Source of the DNA: Actinopolyspora halophila DSM 43834
Lineage (GTDB): Bacteria; Actinomycetota; Actinomycetes; Mycobacteriales; Pseudonocardiaceae
Assembly (NCBI RefSeq): GCF_000371785.1
Contig: NZ_AQUI01000002.1
Span: 4,513,352 to 4,577,351 of the forward strand
Length of the DNA: 64,000 nucleotides
Reading direction: 5' to 3'
Part shown: positions 26,278 to 34,083 of the stretch, one piece after another
Position numbering within the stretch: position 1 is the first letter of the stretch
Layout: every line of letters begins with the position of its first letter
Notes under the pieces: model-generated
Seen by the model: the letters and a program-made list of their open reading frames with translations, nothing else
Database searches by the model: none
Told to the model about the DNA's origin: nothing
Position numbers and translations under genes: made by a program

Positions 26278-26452
26278 TCAGCGGCAGCCCACGATCTCGA
26301 CGTCCTCGGGCCCGGACGGCGTCCACTCGAAGCGGAGCCACCCGCTGAGCCCTCGGATCGAGCATCCGCGAACCACGTCGGTGCCATACGCGCTCGGCCT
26401 CCTCGTCAGCGAAAGATCGCAGCACGAGTTCGATTTGGCGCGCTGACAACGG
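26278..26452 (-). pseudogene. higB: HigB-type toxin with internal deletion and frameshift
   Basis: The start encodes IELVLRSFADEEAERVWHRR followed by GSRMLDPRAQR, the usual beginning of HigB. In the next frame the sequence ends with FEWTPSGPEDVEIVGCR and a stop, the usual HigB C-terminus. The 40 to 45 residues that normally lie between, including the RNase core of the RelE fold up to DQWRIC, are missing, and the join shifts the frame. No functional toxin can be made. Confidence 0.85.
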
Positions 26453-26490
26453 CGAGCGTCATGGACGGCTCGGACCTCATCCCACCCCGC

Positions 26491-26581
26491 CGGCTCCTTC
26501 GCGCGACGCAGCACACTCCAGAAACATCGCGGGCGTCATCAGCTTCGTCTGCACATTTTGCTGGCTGACGTGAACGTACCT
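26491..26581 (-). pseudogene. Decayed fragment of a UdgB-type uracil-DNA glycosylase 3' end (copy 1)
   Basis: The minus strand reads RYVHVSQQNVQTKLMTPAMF, which is collinear with YHVSQQNTFTGRLTPEML in the glycosylase at 27296-28081. The DNA aligns over about 90 bases from GGCTCCTTCGC to TGCTGGCTGACGTG. There is no upstream catalytic region, so this is a 3' fragment only. Confidence 0.65.
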
Positions 26582-26708
26582 ACGGAAGTCCGGCGATCGT
26601 CCTCGTCCCGGCGCAGCACCTCGCCGGTCATCAATCCGGATGCCGTCTTCCAGGAATGCACTGCTCGGCCGACGCGCACAGAACCAACCTGAGTGAATCC
26701 CAACCTGG

Positions 26709-26721
26709 TACCATCTTGGTA
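26709..26721 (+). promoter_or_regulatory. Operator/-10 element of the MazEF-like pair
   Basis: TACCA-TCT-TGGTA is a perfect 5-bp dyad running into the ATG at 26721. Its left half, TACCAT, fits a -10 TANNNT element six bases before the start codon, and no Shine-Dalgarno sequence is present. A leaderless, autorepressed transcript is the simplest reading (inference). Confidence 0.5.
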
Positions 26722-26957
26722 TGACCAAGCAGATTGCGGTTCGCCTTCCGGACGACCTCGTCGAGTTCATCGACGAGCACGTCGAGCACGGTGATGCCAA
26801 CAGCAGAGCGGGCGTTGTCGCTCACGCGCTCGAGCGTCAACGTCGACGGGAGATCGCCGCCCGGGACGCGGTCATCCTCGCCCGAGAACCCAGCGACACC
26901 GATCTCGACAGTCTCGCCGACCACGCTTCGCGCACGAGCATGGACGATCTCGACTGA
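26721..26957 (+). CDS. MazE-like ribbon-helix-helix antitoxin
   Basis: 78 residues. KQIAVRLPDDLVEFIDEHVE is the DNA-binding strand and helix, SRAGVVAHALERQRRREIAA the second helix, and an acidic tail (DTDLDSLADHASRTSMDDLD) the toxin-binding part. Its stop overlaps the toxin ATG by one base (TGATG). It probably binds the dyad at its own start. Confidence 0.9.
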   Translation: MTKQIAVRLPDDLVEFIDEHVEHGDANSRAGVVAHALERQRRREIAARDAVILAREPSDTDLDSLADHASRTSMDDLD

Positions 26958-27256
26958 TGCGGCCGATCCACAGCGCACGTCTCGACAAGACGCGTCCCGT
27001 GCTCATCCTGACTCGTGAATTGGTACGGCCCCACCTCACCCGGGTGTCCGTCGCGCCGATCACAAGCACTGTCCGCGGCCTGTCTACGGAGGTTCCCGTC
27101 GGCTCGGCAAACGGACTCGATCATGACAGCGTGATCAGCTGCGACAACATCGTCACAGTGCCGGCCTCGGCGCTGGGTCGCCACCTCGGCTACTTGCTCG
27201 CGGATCAGGAAATTGCCCTCTCCGTCGCAATCCGATCCGCCTTTGACCTCGAGTGA
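26957..27256 (+). CDS. mazF: MazF/PemK-family mRNA interferase
   Basis: 99 residues of the compact MazF fold. RPIHSARLDKTRPVLILTRE contains the KxRPVLI signature, HLTRVSVAPITSTVRGLSTE the following strands with the catalytic Thr/Arg region, and GLDHDSVISCDNIVTVPASA the third motif. It cleaves single-stranded RNA at short sequence motifs and is neutralised by the product of the preceding gene. Confidence 0.92.
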   Translation: MRPIHSARLDKTRPVLILTRELVRPHLTRVSVAPITSTVRGLSTEVPVGSANGLDHDSVISCDNIVTVPASALGRHLGYLLADQEIALSVAIRSAFDLE

Positions 27257-27295
27257 ACCGAACCTCCCCTGGCCGTGGCGGTCGAACCATCTTGC

Positions 27296-28081
27296 TCACG
27301 AAACCCCCGCGAGCTCCTTCGCCCGCTCCAGCACCTCGCGCAACATCTCGGGGGTGAGCCTGCCGGTGAAGGTGTTCTGCTGGCTGACGTGGTAGCAGCC
27401 CAGCAGGTGGAGCTCGCCGCCCTCCCGGCCGCTCAGCGTCCGCTCCGCACCGTGCCCGAACTTCGGCCGCGGCCGCGGGATCGTCCAGCCGTCCGCGGCC
27501 AGCACGGGAAGCAGCGACTGCCAACCGTAGGACCCCAGGACCACGACCGCCCGCAGCGTCGGCCGGAGCAGCTCCAGTTCGCGCGCCAGCCAGGGGCGGC
27601 AGTTGTCCCGCTCGGCCGGGGTCGGCTTGTTGTCCGGGGGAGCGCACCGCACCGGGGCCGTGATCCGCACCCCGTTCAACCGCAGTCCGTCGTCGACCGC
27701 CTCCGAGACCGGGGCCGAGGCCATTCCCACGTCGAACAGCGCGCGGTACAGGAACTCCCCCGAGCGGTCCCCGGTGAACATCCGCCCCGTGCGGTTCGCC
27801 CCGTGCGCCGCCGGTGCCAGACCGACCAGCGCCACGGAGGCGTCGGTGGGCCCGAAACCCGGAACCGGTCTGCCCCAGTAGCGCTGGTCGCGGAACGCAG
27901 CCCGCTTCTCCGCGGCCACCCGTTCGCGCCACTCCACCAGCCGGGGACAGGCGACGCAGCGCGTCACGGCCTCGTCGAGCTCGGCGACGGAGGAACTCGT
28001 GGAGGCGGCCCCCGCCGGGTCCTCGATCGGCCGGGTCACCAGTTCGGATCTGGACTCGCTCACCCACCCACGGTGGCACAT
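27296..28081 (-). CDS. udgB: Family 5 (UdgB-type) uracil-DNA glycosylase, [4Fe-4S]
   Basis: Removes uracil and some other deaminated or oxidised bases from DNA. The 261-residue protein has GLAPAAHGANRTGR, the family 5 catalytic loop (Ala/His in place of the family 1 Asp), and CYHVSQQNTFTGRLTPEM, the DNA-intercalation motif. Cluster cysteines are in RCVACPRL and in PVRCAPPDN/RDNCRPW. It corresponds to M. tuberculosis Rv1259. The ATG at 28081 and the GTG at 28063 are both possible; neither has a strong binding site. Fragments of a related gene end lie upstream of its 3' end, among toxin-antitoxin genes. Confidence 0.9.
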   Translation of the reverse strand: MCHRGWVSESRSELVTRPIEDPAGAASTSSSVAELDEAVTRCVACPRLVEWRERVAAEKRAAFRDQRYWGRPVPGFGPTDASVALVGLAPAAHGANRTGRMFTGDRSGEFLYRALFDVGMASAPVSEAVDDGLRLNGVRITAPVRCAPPDNKPTPAERDNCRPWLARELELLRPTLRAVVVLGSYGWQSLLPVLAADGWTIPRPRPKFGHGAERTLSGREGGELHLLGCYHVSQQNTFTGRLTPEMLREVLERAKELAGVS

Positions 28082-28141
28082 CCGAGCACGGGCCGCGTAC
28101 GACGCACGTCCCGCCGGAGGAGGCGACTAGGGTGCGGAACC

Positions 28142-29620
28142 ATGGCAGCCAGCGAGGAAACCGACACCACCGGAGAGACGAACCAGCGATCGGACGCTCC
28201 CACGGCGGAACCGACCGATGACCTGGTCAGCACGCACCACACGATCACGGCCAACGGCAAGCGACTGTCCTACACGGCCACCACGGGCCGGTACGTGCTG
28301 CGCGAGGAGTCGTTCACCGACGGGAAGTTCGACGGGCACGTGGCCAAGGCCGAGATGTTCGTGACCTCCTACATAGCCGACGACCCCGCGAACGGCGACC
28401 GCCCGGTCACCTTCGCCTTCAACGGCGGCCCCGGCGCGGCCAGCGCGTTCCTGCACCTGGGCTTGCTGGGCCCCCGGCGGGTCCTGTCCGGCGACGCCGG
28501 ACAACCGGCCGCGCCCCCCTACGGGCTCGCGGACAACCCCGAGACGCTGCTCGCGCACAGCGACCTGGTGTTCATCGACCCGATCTCCACCGGGTTCTCC
28601 AGGGCCGTGCAGGGCGGAAAGCCGGGGGATTACCACGGCTACCAGCGCGACATCGAGTCCGTGGGCGAACTGATCCGGCTGTGGATCTCCCGCAACGGCC
28701 GCTGGCTCTCGCCCAAGTACCTGGCGGGCGAGTCCTACGGCACGCTGCGCGCCGCCGCGCTGGCCGAGCACCTGCAGAGCAAGCACGGCATGTACCTCAA
28801 CGGCCTGCTGCTCATCTCCGCCGTGCTCGACATGGGAACCATCCGGTTCACCGAGGGCAACGAGCTCCCGTACAGCCTGTTCCTGCCGAGCTACGCCGCC
28901 ATCGCCCACTACCACGGCAAGCACGGCGACCGGCCGCTGCGCGAGGTGCTGGAGGAGGCCGAGGAGTTCGCCGCGCGGGACTACCCGTGGGCCCTGTCCA
29001 GGGGAGCGAGGCTGTCGACCGAGGACCGGGAGGAGGCGGTGCGCCGCACCGCGGAGCTGACCGGCCTGAGCACCGACTACGTGGACCGGGTGAACCTGCG
29101 CGTCGAGCACATCCGCTTCTTCACCGAGCTGCTGCGCGACCGGCGACTGACGGTGGGCAGGATGGACGGACGGTTCACCGGGTGGGAACCGGACGCGGGT
29201 GGCGAGCACTTCACCGACGACCCCAGCGTCTCCGGCCTCATCGGAGCCTTCTCCGCCGGGATCAACCACTACCTGCGCCAGGAGCTGGACTACACCAACG
29301 ACCTGCCGTACGAAGTGCTCTCCGCGCGGGTCCACCCCTGGTCCTACGCGGACTTCGAGGGCATGTCGGTGACGGCGGCGGACAAGCTGGCCAAGGCGAT
29401 GCGCACCAACCCGCACCTGCGGGTGCACGTGGGCTGCGGCCACACCGACGGTGCGACACCGTACTACGCGGCCGAGCACACCCTGGCCCAGCTGGAGATA
29501 CCGAGCGAGCTGCGGGACAACATCGAGGTCCGCTACTACCCGGCCGGGCACATGATGTACGTGCACGAGCCGTCGCGCATCAAGCAGTCGGCGGACCTCG
29601 CCGAGTTCGTCTCCAGGTGA
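28142..29620 (+). CDS. S10-family serine carboxypeptidase-like protein
   Basis: A 492-residue alpha/beta hydrolase of the carboxypeptidase Y type. FAFNGGPGAASAFLHLG gives the oxyanion-hole NGGPG, DPISTGFSRA the next family motif, and LAGESYGTLRA the nucleophile Ser198. HVGCGHTDGATPYYAAEH carries the Asp and YYPAGHMMYVHEPS the His. No signal peptide is visible, so it is probably cytoplasmic, unlike the eukaryotic enzymes. The ATG at 28142 is chosen because the protein before it loses all homology; the binding site is weak. It is divergent from the glycosylase gene. Confidence 0.9.
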   Translation: MAASEETDTTGETNQRSDAPTAEPTDDLVSTHHTITANGKRLSYTATTGRYVLREESFTDGKFDGHVAKAEMFVTSYIADDPANGDRPVTFAFNGGPGAASAFLHLGLLGPRRVLSGDAGQPAAPPYGLADNPETLLAHSDLVFIDPISTGFSRAVQGGKPGDYHGYQRDIESVGELIRLWISRNGRWLSPKYLAGESYGTLRAAALAEHLQSKHGMYLNGLLLISAVLDMGTIRFTEGNELPYSLFLPSYAAIAHYHGKHGDRPLREVLEEAEEFAARDYPWALSRGARLSTEDREEAVRRTAELTGLSTDYVDRVNLRVEHIRFFTELLRDRRLTVGRMDGRFTGWEPDAGGEHFTDDPSVSGLIGAFSAGINHYLRQELDYTNDLPYEVLSARVHPWSYADFEGMSVTAADKLAKAMRTNPHLRVHVGCGHTDGATPYYAAEHTLAQLEIPSELRDNIEVRYYPAGHMMYVHEPSRIKQSADLAEFVSR

Positions 29621-29640
29621 AACCGGAGCTCGCAGGCCGG

Positions 29641-29787
29641 TTTGCTCGGGTGGTTGCGTAGCGGAACCTCTCGCGGGCTCTCGCTGCGGGTGCCCCGACA
29701 TCGGGTAGCGTCCTACACAACGTCGGGGCCGTCCTCGCGAGAGCACCACGAGAGAACCCGCGGTCGGTCGGGCTGCGTAGGCTCAGA
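29641..29787 (+). repeat. Dispersed intergenic repeat, copy with 111-bp perfect match
   Basis: Bases 29662-29772 are identical to the reverse complement of 47075-47185. The element can fold: GCCCCGAC pairs with GTCGGGGC around a GGGTAGCGTCC loop region, and flanking CTCTCGCGGG/CTCGCGAGAG arms extend the stem. It begins 21 bases after the peptidase stop. A second, poorer block continues to about 30000. No coding function. Confidence 0.9.
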
Positions 29788-30017
29788 GCACGGAACCTGC
29801 GCGGTGCCGGTTGCTCGGGTGGTCGTTTCGTCGCCTCGGGCGCCGAAGAACCCACCCTGTCAACTCGCGCCGCCGCGGGTTCTCGGTCGAGTGCCCGGCG
29901 AGGACAGTGCGCCCGTGGCGTAGGTGGCTACTCGATGGGCGCGCTCCCGCAGCCGGGCGCCGACTGAGGTTCCGCCACGCAACCACCCACGGCAGCGGAG
30001 CGAGGAGAGCTCTCCAC

Positions 30018-31052
30018 TCAGGAGATCACGTGCTCGTTGCTCTCGGCGAAGTGACAAGCACTCGGGTGCCCCTGCTCCGCGTCCGGGGCGAGCTCCCCTC
30101 CGTCCAACCGCACGGCCAGCTCGGGTTGCTGTTCGGCGCAGATGTCCCGGGCCTTCCAGCACCTGGTGCGGAAGCGGCACCCGGAGGGCGGACTCGCCGG
30201 GCTGGGCACGTCGCCGGACAGCCGGATGGCCTCCCTGCGGTTGCGCAGCGAGGGGTCCGGGACCGGCACCGAGGACAGCAGCGCCTGGGTGTACGGGTGC
30301 TGCGGGTGCTCGTAGATCTGGTCCTCCGTGCCCGTTTCCACGACCTTGCCCAGGTACATCACCGCCACCCGGTCCGAGAGGTGGCGCACCACGCCCAGAT
30401 CGTGCGCGATGAAGATGTAGGACAGCCCGAACTCGGACTGCAGCTCGCCCAGCAGGTTCATGACCTGCGCCTGGATCGAGACGTCCAGTGCGGAGACCGG
30501 CTCGTCGCAGACGATCACCTTGGGCTTGAGCGCCAGCGCCCGCGCGATGCCGATGCGTTGCCGTTGCCCACCGGAGAACTGGTGCGGGTAGCGCCGCACG
30601 TGCTCGGGGTTGAGCCCGACGGTGTCCAGCAGTTCCTGGACGCGGCGCTGCCGGTCCCCCTTCGGAGCCACCTCGGGGTGGATCTCGAACGGCTCACCGA
30701 TGATGTCGCCCACGGTCTTGCGCGGGTTCAACGAGGTGTAGGGGTCCTGCAGCACGACCTGCATGTCCCTGCGCAGGCTGCGCAGTTCCGCCGCGCTCTT
30801 CTTGCCGAACATGTCGGCGCCCTCGAACAGCGCGCTGCCGCTGGTCGGCTGCTCCAGCCGCATCAGCACCTGGGCCAGTGTGGACTTGCCGCAGCCGGAC
30901 TCGCCGACCACGCCCAGCGTCTCGCCCCGGTTGAGGTCGAAGGAGACCCCGTCCACCGCGCGCACGTGGCCGATGGTCTTCTTGAACACCACTCCCTGCT
31001 GCACCGGAAAGTGCTTCACGAGGTCGCGGACTTGCAGGATCGGCTCAGTCAC
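30018..31052 (-). CDS. oppF: Oligopeptide ABC importer ATPase OppF
   Basis: A 344-residue ATPase. Walker A is GESGCGKST, the Q-loop is [12 protein letters not shown], the signature is FSGGQRQR, Walker B is [12 protein letters not shown], and the switch His is in FIAHDL. The C-terminal OppF extension contains [14 protein letters not shown], a cysteine cluster that binds an iron-sulfur centre in Opp ATPases. Last gene of the oppABCDF run; overlaps oppD by eight bases. Drives peptide uptake together with OppD. Confidence 0.93.
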   Translation of the reverse strand: MTEPILQVRDLVKHFPVQQGVVFKKTIGHVRAVDGVSFDLNRGETLGVVGESGCGKSTLAQVLMRLEQPTSGSALFEGADMFGKKSAAELRSLRRDMQVVLQDPYTSLNPRKTVGDIIGEPFEIHPEVAPKGDRQRRVQELLDTVGLNPEHVRRYPHQFSGGQRQRIGIARALALKPKVIVCDEPVSALDVSIQAQVMNLLGELQSEFGLSYIFIAHDLGVVRHLSDRVAVMYLGKVVETGTEDQIYEHPQHPYTQALLSSVPVPDPSLRNRREAIRLSGDVPSPASPPSGCRFRTRCWKARDICAEQQPELAVRLDGGELAPDAEQGHPSACHFAESNEHVIS

Positions 31053-32064
31053 GGCTGATCAACTCCTCGGCGAAGTGGCAGGCGCTGTGGCGTCCCGGCC
31101 GGAGCTCGCGCAGCTCGGGGACCGTTTCGCGGCACTCCTCCTCGGCGCGGTAGCAGCGCGGGTGGAACGGACATCCGGGCGGGATGTCGGCGAGGTTGGG
31201 CGGCAGCCCCTTGATGCTCGCCAGCTCCTCCCCCTTCTGGTCCAGCCGGGGAATGGACTCCATCAGCCCCTCGGTGTACGGGTGCGCGGGGCGCTTGTAC
31301 AACGACTCCGCGTCGGACTCCTCCACCACGCGCCCGGCGTACATCACCGCGATCCGGTCGGCGACCTCGGCGACCACGCCGAGATCGTGGGTGATCAGGA
31401 TCAGCCCCATGTCGCGCTCGCGGCGCAGCTCGTCGAGCAGGTCCATGATCTGGGCCTGCACCGTGACGTCCAGCGCCGTGGTCGGCTCGTCGGCGATGAG
31501 CAGGTCCGGGTCCAGCGCCAGCGACATGGCGATCATGGCCCGCTGGCGCATACCGCCGGAGAACTGGTGCGGGAACTCCTTCACCCGTTGCTTGGCGTTC
31601 GGGATCTTGACCAGGTCCAGCATCTCGGCGGCCTTGGCCGTGGAGTCCTTGCGCGACATGCCCCGCCGGAAGCGGAACTGCTCGGCGATCTGGAACCCCA
31701 CGGTGTAAACCGGGTTGAGCGCGGAGAGCGCGTCCTGGAAGATCATCGCCATGTTCTCCCCCCGGAGTTCACGGCGACGTTCCTCCTTCGCGGAGAGCAG
31801 TTCCTCCCCGCGGTACCGGACGGTGCCCCCGGTGGCGAACCCGGGCGGGGTGTCCAGGATGCCCATCACCGTCTGGGCGGTGACGCTCTTGCCCGAGCCC
31901 GACTCGCCGAGCACGGCCAGGGTCTCGCCCTCGTCGACGTGGTAGCCCACGCCGTTGAGCACGTTGGCCGTCGCCTCGCGGGTGCGGAACTCCACGTGCA
32001 GGTCTTGCACTTCCAGCAGGCGCGGCTTCGGCGAGCCGCCCGTGCCGTCGTCGGTAGCCGACAT
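31045..32064 (-). CDS. oppD: Oligopeptide ABC importer ATPase OppD
   Basis: A 339-residue ATPase paired with OppF. Walker A is GESGSGKSV, the Q-loop [13 protein letters not shown], the signature [10 protein letters not shown], Walker [13 protein letters not shown], and the switch His is in LITHDLGV. The C-terminal cluster is [14 protein letters not shown]. The ATG at 32064 is six bases after AGGAGG, so it is preferred over 32079. The gap to oppC is 14 bases. Confidence 0.93.
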   Translation of the reverse strand: MSATDDGTGGSPKPRLLEVQDLHVEFRTREATANVLNGVGYHVDEGETLAVLGESGSGKSVTAQTVMGILDTPPGFATGGTVRYRGEELLSAKEERRRELRGENMAMIFQDALSALNPVYTVGFQIAEQFRFRRGMSRKDSTAKAAEMLDLVKIPNAKQRVKEFPHQFSGGMRQRAMIAMSLALDPDLLIADEPTTALDVTVQAQIMDLLDELRRERDMGLILITHDLGVVAEVADRIAVMYAGRVVEESDAESLYKRPAHPYTEGLMESIPRLDQKGEELASIKGLPPNLADIPPGCPFHPRCYRAEEECRETVPELRELRPGRHSACHFAEELISRD

Positions 32065-32078
32065 AGCGGCCCTCCTCA

Positions 32079-33083
32079 CTACCTCTGTTTCGGGTCCAGC
32101 GCGTCCCGCACCGCGTCACCGAGCATCACGAAGGCGAGCACGGTGAGCACCAGGAACCCGGCGGGGAACAGCAGCATGTGCGGGGTGCTGATGATGTACT
32201 GCTGGGAGTTCGAGATCATCATTCCCCAGGACACGACCGGGTTCTGCAGTCCGAGCCCCAGGTAGGACAGCGTCGCCTCCAGCCCGATGTACTGGCCGAG
32301 CGCGATGGTCGCGTAGACCATCACCGGAGCAATGCAGTTCGGCAGCACGTGCTTGAAGATGATCCGGCCGTGGCTGGCGCCCAGCGCCTTGGCCGCCTTC
32401 ACGTAGTCCTGCTGCTTGGCCGCGATGGCCGCCGAGCGCATGATGCGCATGGAGATCGGCCACGCGAGCACCCCGATGGTCACGATCACCTGGGTCATGA
32501 CCCGCAGCATCCCGGGAGCCCCTTCGATCCCCGCGTTGAACACGGACAGGATCACGATCGCGCCGAGCACGAACGGCAGGCCGAGGAAGATCTCGGCGAA
32601 CCTGGCCAGGAAGCTGTCGGTCTTGTTGCCGAAGTAACCCGCGACCAGCCCGACCAGCGAGCCGATGAGCACGGTGAGCAGTGTTGCCAGCACACCGACC
32701 ACGATGGACGCGCGGGCTCCGTGGATCACCCTGGTGTAGATGTCCCTGCCCAGGGCGTCGTAGCCGAACCATGCCTCGGCCGAAGGCCCCTCGCGGGCCA
32801 GCGACAGGTCCTGCGCGTTCGGGTCGCCCGACGCGAACAGCCCGGGGAAGGCCGCGATCGCGAGCAGGAACAGCACGATCAGTCCGCCGATCACGAACAG
32901 CGGGCGGCGGCGCAGGTCGAGCCAGGCATCGCCCCAGAGTCCCCGCTGCTTCTCCCGGGGTTTCGACCCGACTTCGGGGCTCCCTTCGTGCTGCTGCGGG
33001 GAGTCCCGCCGCACCTCGTCCACGCCTTCGGCATCAGCCCCGGTGCTCAGGGTGCTCTGCCTGCCTTCGCCTGGGTCAGTCAT
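32079..33083 (-). CDS. oppC: Oligopeptide ABC importer permease OppC
   Basis: 334 residues. A polar N-terminal tail of about 55 residues precedes the first TM segment (LFVIGGLIVLFLLAIAAF). The periplasmic loop carries WFGYDALGRDIYTRVI, the OppC hallmark, and KAAKALGASHGRIIFKHVLP is the EAA loop that contacts the ATPases. Six TM segments in all. The start overlaps the oppB stop by eight bases. Confidence 0.94.
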   Translation of the reverse strand: MTDPGEGRQSTLSTGADAEGVDEVRRDSPQQHEGSPEVGSKPREKQRGLWGDAWLDLRRRPLFVIGGLIVLFLLAIAAFPGLFASGDPNAQDLSLAREGPSAEAWFGYDALGRDIYTRVIHGARASIVVGVLATLLTVLIGSLVGLVAGYFGNKTDSFLARFAEIFLGLPFVLGAIVILSVFNAGIEGAPGMLRVMTQVIVTIGVLAWPISMRIMRSAAIAAKQQDYVKAAKALGASHGRIIFKHVLPNCIAPVMVYATIALGQYIGLEATLSYLGLGLQNPVVSWGMMISNSQQYIISTPHMLLFPAGFLVLTVLAFVMLGDAVRDALDPKQR

Positions 33084-34002
33084 ATCGGATCCTCGGGTCC
33101 AGAGCCGCGTAGAGAATGTCCACCAGCAGGTTCATCAGCAGGTAGACGAGCACCAGCAGGGTGACCACCCCGGTCACGGTGATGCCTTCCTGGCCTTGGA
33201 TGGCGCTGAAGACCAGCCCGCCGATGCCGTGGATGTTGAACACGCCCTCGGTCACGATGGCCCCGCCCATCAGCGCACCGAAGTCCGTTCCGATGAAGGT
33301 GATCACCGGGATCAGCGAGTTGCGCAGCATGTGCACCGAAACGACCCTGCGGGGGGTGAGCCCCTTGGCCGTGGCGGTGCGGATGTAGTCGGCCCGCTTG
33401 TTCTCGAACATCGCCGTGCGGGTGAGCCTGGCGATGTAGGCCATGGACAGGCTGCCCAGCACGAGGCCGGGAACGATCAGCTGCCCGATGCCGGGATCGG
33501 CGCCCACGGAGGGCTCCATCCACTCCAGCTGGACGCCGAACACCACCTGGATCACGAAGCCGCTCACGAACACCGGAACGGCGATGAGGAACAGGGTGGC
33601 CGCCAGCACGAGGTTGTCCACGAAGCCCTTGCCGCGCAGCGCGGTCAGGATTCCCGCCGCGATGCCGATGATCGCCTCGAAGATCAGGGCGATGGTGGCC
33701 AGTTTGAGCGTTACCGGGTAGGCCTGCTGGATCAGGGTGCCGACCTCGATCCCGTTGAAGGTCTCCCCGAAGTTGCCCTGGAACAGCTGTCCGAGGTATA
33801 GGACGTACTGCACCGGCAGCGGCTGGTCCAGGTTGTACTGCTCGGTCATCTGGTCGATGAACGCGGGTGGGCAACCGCGCGGACCGCACAACCCCGCGAA
33901 GGGGTTTCCGGGGATCGCCCAGACCAGCGAGTAGATGATGAACGTTGTTCCGATGAAAACCGGAATCAACTGCAGCAGTCGCCGCAGTATGTATCGGCCC
34001 AC
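33076..34002 (-). CDS. oppB: Oligopeptide ABC importer permease OppB
   Basis: 308 residues with six TM segments. MGRYILRRLLQLIPVFIGTT is the OppB/DppB start, NPFAGLCGPRGCPPAF the periplasmic loop with two cysteines, and TATAKGLTPRRVVSVHMLRN the EAA loop. Translationally coupled to oppC. A hairpin at 34027-34065 separates it from oppA. Confidence 0.94.
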   Translation of the reverse strand: MGRYILRRLLQLIPVFIGTTFIIYSLVWAIPGNPFAGLCGPRGCPPAFIDQMTEQYNLDQPLPVQYVLYLGQLFQGNFGETFNGIEVGTLIQQAYPVTLKLATIALIFEAIIGIAAGILTALRGKGFVDNLVLAATLFLIAVPVFVSGFVIQVVFGVQLEWMEPSVGADPGIGQLIVPGLVLGSLSMAYIARLTRTAMFENKRADYIRTATAKGLTPRRVVSVHMLRNSLIPVITFIGTDFGALMGGAIVTEGVFNIHGIGGLVFSAIQGQEGITVTGVVTLLVLVYLLMNLLVDILYAALDPRIRYD

Positions 34003-34026
34003 CGAACCTCCTTCTACAAGGACACA

Positions 34027-34065
34027 ACCCGGTCCACCGCCGCTCGTGACGGCGGTGGACCGGGT
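34027..34065 (-). terminator. Intra-operon hairpin between oppA and oppB
   Basis: Perfect 15- to 16-bp inverted repeat (34027-34042 and 34050-34065, seven-base loop) just after the oppA stop and before oppB. It is probably a partial terminator or mRNA-stabilising stem that keeps the binding protein in excess over the membrane components. Confidence 0.75.
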
Positions 34066-34083
34066 ACGACTACGAAAACCGGG

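Noticed and set aside
29580..29855. Frame sharing the peptide LCRTLPDVGAPAARARERFR with a frame near 47.1 kb
   Set aside because: The identity comes from the 111-bp non-coding repeat. There is no binding site or family.
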